Shown piece by piece: positions 1 through 5,513 of a DNA stretch of 11,694 nucleotides; position 1 is the stretch's first letter, and each line of letters starts with the position of its first letter. This DNA is from Bacillota bacterium (GTDB lineage Bacteria > Bacillota > Clostridia > Acetivibrionales > DTU013). A model generated the notes under the pieces. That model had not been told where the DNA came from. It ran no database searches and worked only from the letters and a program-made list of their open reading frames with translations. The DNA lies in contig JAEZLF010000079.1 in assembly GCA_023435925.1 (NCBI GenBank), positions 1 through 11,694 of the forward strand, written 5' to 3'. The position numbers and the translations under genes are program-made.

Positions 1-2
1 GA

Positions 3-383
3 GCTGCAATATTCTTTGGAATTGTCAGGTTTATGTATGGTTCCCAGTCCAACTCCGTATTTTCTCTTCATGATCTGATAGATATGGATGCGGAGGTACT
101 TACGCCCATACCGGAAAACGGCATAGGCGAAATAGCCTATGTAGCAAATGGAATCCGATATACCCTTTCTGCCAGAACAGCAGAAAGCGAAAGCATCGAA
201 AGAGGTGCTACGGTTGTCATCAGGGAAGTAGCAGGAAATGTCGCCGTTGTTCAGCGGAAACTGACAATAGATGACGTGGAGCTGTTCGATGAAGAACAGG
301 TAGCGGGAAAAGTAGAAGGTGAAAATGAAGGGAGAAATGAAGGGGAAAATGAAAAACCACGCAGAAATGCTGGAAATAAATAA
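3..383 (+). CDS. NfeD/YuaF-like membrane protein, 3' part (5' end outside window)
   Basis: The reading frame is open from the first bases (AAIFFGIVRF precedes the first visible ATG at 33), so the true start and the membrane-spanning part lie upstream. The hydrophobic stretch at the left edge looks like the end of the last membrane helix. After a linker, about 45 residues (GIGEIAYVANGIRYTLSAR through GATVVIREV and NVAVVQRK) have the beta-rich pattern of the soluble OB-fold of NfeD proteins. The tail is very hydrophilic and contains three near copies of a four-residue unit (EGEN, EGRN, EGEN). Only 18 bases separate its stop from a flotillin gene, which is the yuaF-yuaG (floT) arrangement known from Bacillus. 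NfeD proteins are thought to assist flotillins in membrane organisation. The family call rests on the fold pattern and strongly on the neighbour. ATG 33 should not be taken as the start. Confidence 0.8.
   Translation, partial: AAIFFGIVRFMYGSQSNSVFSLHDLIDMDAEVLTPIPENGIGEIAYVANGIRYTLSARTAESESIERGATVVIREVAGNVAVVQRKLTIDDVELFDEEQVAGKVEGENEGRNEGENEKPRRNAGNK
315..350 (+). repeat. Three tandem 12-bp units in the NfeD-like gene
   Basis: Units GAAGGTGAAAAT (315-326), GAAGGGAGAAAT (327-338) and GAAGGGGAAAAT (339-350) lie head to tail, followed by a partial GAA. They are in frame and encode EGEN, EGRN and EGEN in the hydrophilic tail. Since 12 is a multiple of three, copy-number change would lengthen or shorten the tail without breaking the frame. 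Confidence 0.8.
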
Positions 384-401
384 GTCAAGGGGGATTTTGT
401 A

Positions 402-1841
402 ATGGAATATGGTATACCAATCTTAGCAGCTATTATTCTGGTTGCTGTCATCTTCATACTGATTTCAGTATTTGTGAGCCGGTATGTGAAGGTTGGGCCG
501 GATGAAGCGCTGATTGTATCAGGAAGAAGGAAAAAGCTTTCGAACGGGCAGGTCGTAGGATTCAGAATCGTCAAAGGCGGCGCCACCTTTGTGTGGCCGG
601 TACTGGAAATTTCCAAAACCATCTCTTTGAGAATCATGCCTTTGGATGTGAATTCCAGTGCGTATACCTCTCAGGGAGTACAGGTTACTGTTGACGGTAT
701 TGCCCAGGTGAAGATTGATTCACATCAAGAAGCCATTGCTACCGCTGCCGAGCAGTTCCTGAGCCTTAAAGAAGATGAGATTCGACGCATTGCTACCCAG
801 ACAATGGAAGGGCATCTGCGTTCAATCGTCGGCAATCTTACAGTGGAAGAAATCAACCAGAACAGAGATGCTTTTGCACAGAACGTACAAGAGCTTGCAG
901 CCGGAGATCTGGCCAACATGGGCTTGAAAATTATATCCTTTACCATAAGGGAAATCGCCGATAAGAACGGTTATCTCGAAAGTCTTGGTAAGTCTCAGAT
1001 CGCAAGAGTTCAAAGAGACGCTGTTATCGGGCAGGCGGAAGCAAAGAGAGATGCGGATATCAAGAGCGCTGAAGCGATGCAGGCAGGACAGACGGCGAAG
1101 TATCTTGCCGAAACCAGAGTGGCGGAATCCAACAGAGACAAGGAAATGAAAATGGCTGATTATCAGGCGGCCATCAACGAGAGAAAAGCCGAGGCTGACC
1201 TTTCCTACGATAAAAAGAAGTATGTCATTCAGCAGGAAGTAGAAAAAGAGGCTATGCAGGTTGAGATTGTCAAGAAGCAGAAGGAAATTGAGCTTCAGGA
1301 GCAGGAAGCATTAAGAAAAGAACAGGAACTGGATGCTATGATCAGGAAGCCGGCGGATGCAGAGAAATACAAGACCGAAATAGCTGCAGAAGCTGAGAGA
1401 GTGAAGAGATCTAAAGAAGCGGAAGGACAATCCTACTCTATAAAAGCAGAAGGTCTTGCCAGAGCCGAAGCAATAAAGGCTGCCGGTCTTGCCGAAGCAG
1501 AGATTATTCAGGCCAAGGGTGAAGCGGAGGCGATTGCTCTGTCAAAGAAAGCGGAAGCTTACAAGCAATTCAATGATGCGGCTATCGCCCAGATGGTCAT
1601 TGAAAAGCTGCCTGAAATCGCTTCAGCTATTGCACAGCCTCTCTCTAAGACGGAGAAAATCGTCATGATCGGCGACTCGGGCGCATCCAAGATCACCAAG
1701 GATGTTACCAATATTCTGGCACAGCTGCCTGAGACAGTGAAAGGACTTACCGGGGTTGACATCACCAGTATACTCAGGAATTACGCCGGCGATAAGGGTT
1801 CGGCAAATACTGAAAAAATTGTTGATGACAAAACAAATTAG
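402..1841 (+). CDS. floT: Flotillin, SPFH/band 7 membrane scaffold protein
   Basis: A 479-residue protein, close to the usual flotillin length of about 500. Residues 5-26 form one hydrophobic membrane segment, followed by a basic stretch. Residues about 28-200 match an SPFH (prohibitin homology) domain, including VGPDEALIVSGR, the QGVQVTVDG strand and the GLKIISFTIREI segment. Residues about 200-390 are a long charged helix rich in EA dipeptides (AKRDADIKSAEA, GLARAEAIKAAGLAEAEI, GEAEAIALSKKAEA), the hallmark coiled coil of flotillins. The C-terminal 90 residues include IAQMVIEKLPEIA and a glycine-containing IVMIGDSGASK strand. Known members sit on the inner membrane face and organise functional microdomains with partner proteins. 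The start is supported by AAGGGGGA ahead of ATG 402. The upstream NfeD-like gene supports the floT rather than floA type. Confidence 0.95.
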   Translation: MEYGIPILAAIILVAVIFILISVFVSRYVKVGPDEALIVSGRRKKLSNGQVVGFRIVKGGATFVWPVLEISKTISLRIMPLDVNSSAYTSQGVQVTVDGIAQVKIDSHQEAIATAAEQFLSLKEDEIRRIATQTMEGHLRSIVGNLTVEEINQNRDAFAQNVQELAAGDLANMGLKIISFTIREIADKNGYLESLGKSQIARVQRDAVIGQAEAKRDADIKSAEAMQAGQTAKYLAETRVAESNRDKEMKMADYQAAINERKAEADLSYDKKKYVIQQEVEKEAMQVEIVKKQKEIELQEQEALRKEQELDAMIRKPADAEKYKTEIAAEAERVKRSKEAEGQSYSIKAEGLARAEAIKAAGLAEAEIIQAKGEAEAIALSKKAEAYKQFNDAAIAQMVIEKLPEIASAIAQPLSKTEKIVMIGDSGASKITKDVTNILAQLPETVKGLTGVDITSILRNYAGDKGSANTEKIVDDKTN

Positions 1842-1931
1842 AGCTAAAACCGAAGCTTGCTAAAGCGAACGAAGGCAATGAAATGAAAGAAAGCTCAGAA
1901 AGAGTATAGAATTGAATAAGCCGACATAAAT

Positions 1932-1988
1932 AAAAAAGCGGCTCTGTTGTATTGCAGTACTTGAGGCATACATCAGGGCTGCTTTTTG
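1932..1988 (+). terminator. Intrinsic terminator after flotillin, probably bidirectional
   Basis: AAAAAGCGGCTCTG (1933-1946) pairs with CAGGGCTGCTTTTT (1974-1987) over 14 positions, two of them G-U. The pairing continues inside the loop with TGTAT (1948-1952) against ATACA (1968-1972) after one mismatch. An A tract on the left and a T tract on the right would allow it to work on either strand. It lies 91 bases after the flotillin stop. Confidence 0.85.
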
Positions 1989-2112
1989 CGTCTATGATGA
2001 AACGGTATCACGCCTCGGTAATGCAAATAGATTGCTTGCGAAGATATTATCATGGGTGTAAAAAACTGTAAATAATTTTTTGTAAAAAAAACCAATTAGA
2101 TGTCACATTAGG

Positions 2113-2121
2113 TGGTATACT
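2113..2121 (+). promoter_or_regulatory. Extended -10 promoter for the chemoreceptor gene
   Basis: TGGTATACT provides the TG motif of an extended -10 element followed by TATACT (2116-2121). No good -35 hexamer is found at 16-18 bases, and upstream sequence is A/T-rich. Transcription would start near 2128, giving a leader of about 40 bases before the AGGAG-like ribosome site. The 9-mer is the same as that upstream of the phosphofructokinase gene at 9825-9833. Confidence 0.55.
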
Positions 2122-2168
2122 TAATTATTATAAAACACCCCAAAATTTTCGTAACAGGAGATGTAAAT

Positions 2169-3917
2169 ATGAAAACACTAAGTTTCAACAACATCAAGCT
2201 GGGCGTAAAGATCCTTATACCTCTGGTGGCTCTCTTGATAGCATTAGCATTAGTCGCAGTTTCATCGCTCAGCTTTATCAATTCACTGTCTGAAAATCTA
2301 ATTGAAACCCTTTACAACAAAGCGCACAAAAGCAACTATTGGCTGCTGAATGCCGACAGGGATTTTTACCAGGCAATGGTAGGACATATGGAGATGGAGA
2401 TGGCGAAAACCTCACAGGAGACAGAAACGGCTTTGGCAGTACTGGAAGAGAACCTCGCTCAGACCTATGACCGTGTGAAGCAAGCTCAGGACATTATGTC
2501 CACAGATCAGAACCTGATGAACAATTACAAAAGTAAAGACATGGATTTAACCGTAGGTCAGCTGTTTGATGCGTTTTATGCCGACTTTGACAGCTGGAAG
2601 GCCGGTGCGGCTGCGGGGAGTCATGGAAATATGGCGGAAGAAGAGTTTGATGAGCTGTTTGACACCACCCGGGAACATTTGAATCAGCTGGAAGAGATAC
2701 TGGATCAATACGGCATAGACATTATCAACGATAACAATGCGTCTGTTCAGCGTATGCAAATGCTGTTTGCAGTAATCGTGTTTTCTGTTATGGCGTTTGT
2801 GATTATCATCAGCCTGATTGTTATTCTGAATATCAACAAAAGAACGAAAATGGTTATCAGCCTGATTAACAAAACCGCCGGGTTTGATTTGAAGTACGAT
2901 AATAGCTATGACAAGTATTTGAATGAAAAAGATGAATTTGGAAAAATTCTTGGTACTGAAGCGGGGGTAAGAAAAGAACTCCGGAATCTTGTCGAAGGTG
3001 TTGTGGATGAAGCAGATAAGCTGAATGCAGCCGTAATTGCCTCTCAGGAGAGCATATCACGCCTGGAAAGCAGCGTTGAAGACATCTCAGCAACCACAGA
3101 ACAGCTTTCGGCAGGAATGGAGGAAACAGCAGCTTCAACCCAGGAAATGAATGCAACGACCCAGGAAATTGAAGCTACAATTGAGAGTATAACAAAAAAA
3201 GCGCAGCAGGGTTCCCATACCGCTGATGAAATCAACAGCAGAGCCGATTCCTTAGGTGATAGCTTCAAGACTTCCTACGAAAATACGGCTCGCATTCTTG
3301 AGGAGGTAAAATGGAAGCTGGGAAATGCATTGGAAGAATCTAAAAGTGTGGATAAAATTGTTCTCCTGGCGGATGCAATATTGCAGATTACCTCACAAAC
3401 GAATCTTCTTGCACTAAACGCAGCAATTGAGGCAGCCAGGGCGGGTGAAGCCGGAAAAGGTTTTGCTGTGGTGGCAGAAGAGATCCGGAAGCTTGCTGAA
3501 GATTCCAAAAATGCAGTAGCAGAAATTCAGGGTGTTACCAAGGTGGTAACGAATTCCGTGGAAAATCTTGCAGCCAGCTCCAATGAGCTTCTTACTTTTG
3601 TTGCGAATGATGTACATAGGGACTACAAGACAATGTTGGACGCAACACAACAGTACAATAGCGATGCAGAGAGTATCAAGCATATAATTGCTGATTTCAG
3701 TTCTACCTCGGAAAGCCTCCTTGCCTCCATGCGGAATATGGCTAAGGCCATTCATGAGGTGACACAGGCGGCCAACGAAGGAGCGGAGGGTACGGCTAAC
3801 ATTGCAGAAAAAACCTCTGGTATTGTAAATAACGTGAATGAGGTATTGTACGGTATAGATGCTACCAGCAGCGGTGCAATCCTGCTCAAGGAAAAAGTGT
3901 CTAAATTTGTATTGTAG
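2169..3917 (+). CDS. Methyl-accepting chemotaxis protein (transmembrane chemoreceptor)
   Basis: A 582-residue receptor with the classic layout. Residues 12-34 form membrane segment 1, residues 35-197 an outside ligand domain that looks all-helical (four-helix bundle type), and residues 199-222 membrane segment 2. Residues 223-285 form a divergent HAMP-like linker, and the rest is a long signalling coiled coil. The hairpin tip at about 400-446 has the invariant core ITSQTNLLALNAAIEAARAG then GKGFAVVAEEIRKLAE, which contacts CheA and CheW. Glutamate/glutamine pairs flanking it (for example EQLSAGMEETAAS) are likely methylation sites. There is no C-terminal pentapeptide for CheR docking. ATG 2169 is chosen because GGAG at 2157-2160 is eight bases upstream. 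An in-frame GTG at 2112 overlaps the promoter -10 region and lacks a ribosome site. The ligand cannot be told from sequence. No other chemotaxis gene is in the window, so it is probably an orphan receptor. Confidence 0.95.
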   Translation: MKTLSFNNIKLGVKILIPLVALLIALALVAVSSLSFINSLSENLIETLYNKAHKSNYWLLNADRDFYQAMVGHMEMEMAKTSQETETALAVLEENLAQTYDRVKQAQDIMSTDQNLMNNYKSKDMDLTVGQLFDAFYADFDSWKAGAAAGSHGNMAEEEFDELFDTTREHLNQLEEILDQYGIDIINDNNASVQRMQMLFAVIVFSVMAFVIIISLIVILNINKRTKMVISLINKTAGFDLKYDNSYDKYLNEKDEFGKILGTEAGVRKELRNLVEGVVDEADKLNAAVIASQESISRLESSVEDISATTEQLSAGMEETAASTQEMNATTQEIEATIESITKKAQQGSHTADEINSRADSLGDSFKTSYENTARILEEVKWKLGNALEESKSVDKIVLLADAILQITSQTNLLALNAAIEAARAGEAGKGFAVVAEEIRKLAEDSKNAVAEIQGVTKVVTNSVENLAASSNELLTFVANDVHRDYKTMLDATQQYNSDAESIKHIIADFSSTSESLLASMRNMAKAIHEVTQAANEGAEGTANIAEKTSGIVNNVNEVLYGIDATSSGAILLKEKVSKFVL

Positions 3918-3950
3918 TCCTGCTGAAGTATATGCTTTTATGGCGAAATA

Positions 3951-3967
3951 TAGTATAATAGATACTA
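3951..3967 (+). promoter_or_regulatory. Possible zapA promoter with an inverted repeat over the -10 box
   Basis: A perfect TATAAT lies at 3954-3959, about 118 bases before the zapA start, but a convincing -35 hexamer is missing. The -10 box sits inside the inverted repeat TAGTAT (3951-3956), five-base spacer, ATACTA (3962-3967), which could be an operator. A second weaker candidate is TACAAT at 4012-4017 with TTGTGG at 3987-3992, spaced 19 bases. No terminator separates this region from the chemoreceptor gene, so read-through is also possible. Confidence 0.35.
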
Positions 3968-4076
3968 GATAATTTCCAGAACAGAATTGTGGAATGTCAG
4001 AACTGAAGTGATACAATAATTCGACATAGGCATACGGTCATCAGTGCCGCTGCCTGCCGAAAGGATGCTGATTGCG

Positions 4077-4487
4077 TTGAGCACCAAAAATAAGGTTGAA
4101 CTGAGGATAGCTGGTAAAGACTATACAGTTGTTGGAACGGAGCCTGAGGAGTATATCCAGAGGGTTGGTCATTACATTGACCGTAAAATGTGTGATATCA
4201 TGAGAACCAGCAATCAGTTGAGCACTTCGCTGGCTGCAGTACTGACAGCCATCAATATTGGTGATGATTATCTGAAATGCCGGGAAAGCGAAGCGGGCTT
4301 GAAGAAAGAGCTTATGAAATTGCAGGATGATCTGGAGAACCTGAAAGAAGAGAGACAACGGCTGACTCAGGAGAATACGGCGCTCAGCGCGATGAATGCA
4401 GATCTGAAGCTTGAACTGGCAAAGAGAGAAGCAGAGCTCGGCGAGGTACGCAATTCACTGGATAAGGTATCGAGGGTAAAAGAGTGA
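4077..4487 (+). CDS. zapA: Cell division protein ZapA with extended coiled-coil tail
   Basis: From the TTG at 4077 the product is 136 residues and begins MSTKNKVELRIAGKDYTVVG, the usual opening of ZapA: a lysine-rich start and a strand-rich head that binds FtsZ. The core continues with EEYIQRVGHYIDRKM (about 25-38) and a helix ending in ALTAINIGDDYLK-like sequence (AVLTAINIGDDYLK, 54-67). Residues 68-130 form a charged coiled coil. ZapA bundles FtsZ filaments at the division septum. Other in-frame starts are GTG 4044 and ATG 4065. ATG 4065 directly abuts the AAGGA at 4061-4065, which leaves it no spacing, whereas TTG 4077 has 11 bases. The start remains uncertain; the family does not. The gene ends 24 bases before a hairpin terminator. 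Confidence 0.88.
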   Translation: MSTKNKVELRIAGKDYTVVGTEPEEYIQRVGHYIDRKMCDIMRTSNQLSTSLAAVLTAINIGDDYLKCRESEAGLKKELMKLQDDLENLKEERQRLTQENTALSAMNADLKLELAKREAELGEVRNSLDKVSRVKE

Positions 4488-4507
4488 GGTTGTACGGATA
4501 TTAGAAA

Positions 4508-4513
4508 TATAAT
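4508..4513 (+). promoter_or_regulatory. Candidate -10 box overlapping the zapA terminator
   Basis: A perfect TATAAT lies here with no good -35 element (TTGTAC at 4490-4495 is only 12 bases away). If used, transcription would start near 4520, inside the left arm of the hairpin at 4511-4522. The resulting RNA could not form the terminator and would feed the metalloenzyme gene at 4565. Confidence 0.3.
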
Positions 4514-4546
4514 CGCTTCGCATCATTACTTTGCGGAGCGATTTTT
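4511..4546 (+). terminator. Intrinsic terminator after zapA
   Basis: AATCGCTTCGCA (4511-4522) pairs with TGCGGAGCGATT (4532-4543) over 12 positions with one G-U pair and a nine-base loop, followed by a T run ending at 4546. It lies only 18 bases before the next start codon, so the following genes need either read-through or a promoter in this short gap. Confidence 0.85.
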
Positions 4547-4564
4547 AATGTATAGGAATGAGGG

Positions 4565-5449
4565 ATGATGATGACAAGAGTACTGTTTGTTTTTATAGAC
4601 GGTTTTGGTATTGGAGAGCCGGACGCAGAAATAAATCCGATCTTTGCAGCCAGGACACCTGCGCTGGATAAGATCTATGCAGAGGGACTTGTCATGCCGA
4701 CAGACCCTTTACTGGGAGTGGCGGGCCTTCCCCAGAGTGCGACGGGCCAGACTGCCATTTTTACCGGAGTAAATGCCCCGGAGGCAGTCGGGAGGCATGT
4801 TAATGCTCAGCCGACAAAACCCCTCCGAGATATCATTGAAAGCGATAATCTTTTTAAGAGATTGCTGTCAAGTGGTCTGAAGGTGGCAAATGCCAATGTA
4901 TACAGGCAGGAGTATCTGGATAGGATGCACGACCCTTCTGATAAGAGATACAAGCCGTCTGTCACATCGGTCATGACAATGTCTGCCGGGATGCACTTCC
5001 GAAGGGTGGAGGAATTCAACAAAGGAATGGGAATATATCATGATATTACAGGACAGATTATTGTTGACAGCGGGTACGATTCTCATGTAATAACGCCGGA
5101 AGAGGCAGCTGACCGATACTATTCCATTGCTCTTGAGAATGATTTTACGCTCTTTGAGCATTTTATGACAGATCTGGTGGGGCACAAAAGGGATTTACAG
5201 CTAGCCATAGAGACAATCGAGAAGCTGGACGCCTTTCTGGGTGCACTCATAACACGGTTGAACCCGGAAGAAGACCTGTTGTTTATCACCAGTGATCATG
5301 GAAATATTGAAGATATATCGGTCAAGACTCATACGAAGAATTTGGTTCCCACTATTTTGTATGGGAAAATTCCAAATCGGGAGAAGGTAGAAGTAAAATC
5401 ACTACTGGATATTACACCGGTGGTATTAAATATATTAACACGGAAGTAA
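4565..5449 (+). CDS. Alkaline phosphatase-superfamily metalloenzyme, substrate unknown
   Basis: A 294-residue protein with the full metal-site set of the superfamily that includes cofactor-independent phosphoglycerate mutase and phosphopentomutase. D12 lies in VFIDGFGIG; S58 in PQSATGQTA is placed like the mutase nucleophile. D203 and H207 lie in TDLVGHK, D244 and H245 in SDHGN, and H256 in HTKNLVPT. By family knowledge these hold two divalent metal ions around a nucleophile that takes a phosphate. The protein is much shorter than phosphoglycerate mutase (about 510) and somewhat shorter than phosphopentomutase (about 390), so it has at most a small cap domain (about 75-195) and neither name should be given. 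No signal peptide is seen, so it is cytoplasmic. Start: ATG 4565 has AGGA at 4554-4557; ATG 4571 has GAGGG at 4560-4564, so either could be used. It leads a run with the U32 and dUTPase genes with no terminator between. Confidence 0.85.
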   Translation: MMMTRVLFVFIDGFGIGEPDAEINPIFAARTPALDKIYAEGLVMPTDPLLGVAGLPQSATGQTAIFTGVNAPEAVGRHVNAQPTKPLRDIIESDNLFKRLLSSGLKVANANVYRQEYLDRMHDPSDKRYKPSVTSVMTMSAGMHFRRVEEFNKGMGIYHDITGQIIVDSGYDSHVITPEEAADRYYSIALENDFTLFEHFMTDLVGHKRDLQLAIETIEKLDAFLGALITRLNPEEDLLFITSDHGNIEDISVKTHTKNLVPTILYGKIPNREKVEVKSLLDITPVVLNILTRK

Positions 5450-5513
5450 CCGGGCAGACAGGTGATGAGACAGACCAGGGCAAGTGAAATTTGGTGATTT
5501 AATGGAGAAACCT

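Larger units (their letters stand above)
1842..2168. other. Intergenic region between flotillin and chemoreceptor genes
   Basis: This 327-base gap holds a hairpin terminator (1932-1988) and an extended -10 promoter (2113-2121), listed separately. The first 80 bases are purine-rich and contain a 22-codon hydrophilic frame starting at 1841 without a start codon; I do not call it a gene. Bases 2061-2095 are A/T-rich with runs of A and T, which could act as an UP-like element for the promoter downstream. No RNA gene or repeat was recognised. Confidence 0.6.

Noticed and set aside
1841..1909. Short hydrophilic frame (22 codons) directly after the flotillin stop, in a shifted frame
   Set aside because: It might be a remnant of a longer flotillin tail, but there is no start codon at its beginning and nothing to show translation or a frameshift site.
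3973..3994. TTCCA/TGGAA inverted repeat after the chemoreceptor gene
   Set aside because: Only five base pairs with a 12-base loop and no T run, so it is not a credible terminator.
3414..4016. 200-codon minus-strand open frame across the chemoreceptor 3' end
   Set aside because: It lies antisense to the highly conserved signalling domain, has a composition without recognisable domains and no ribosome site that I can see; it is a shadow of the real gene.
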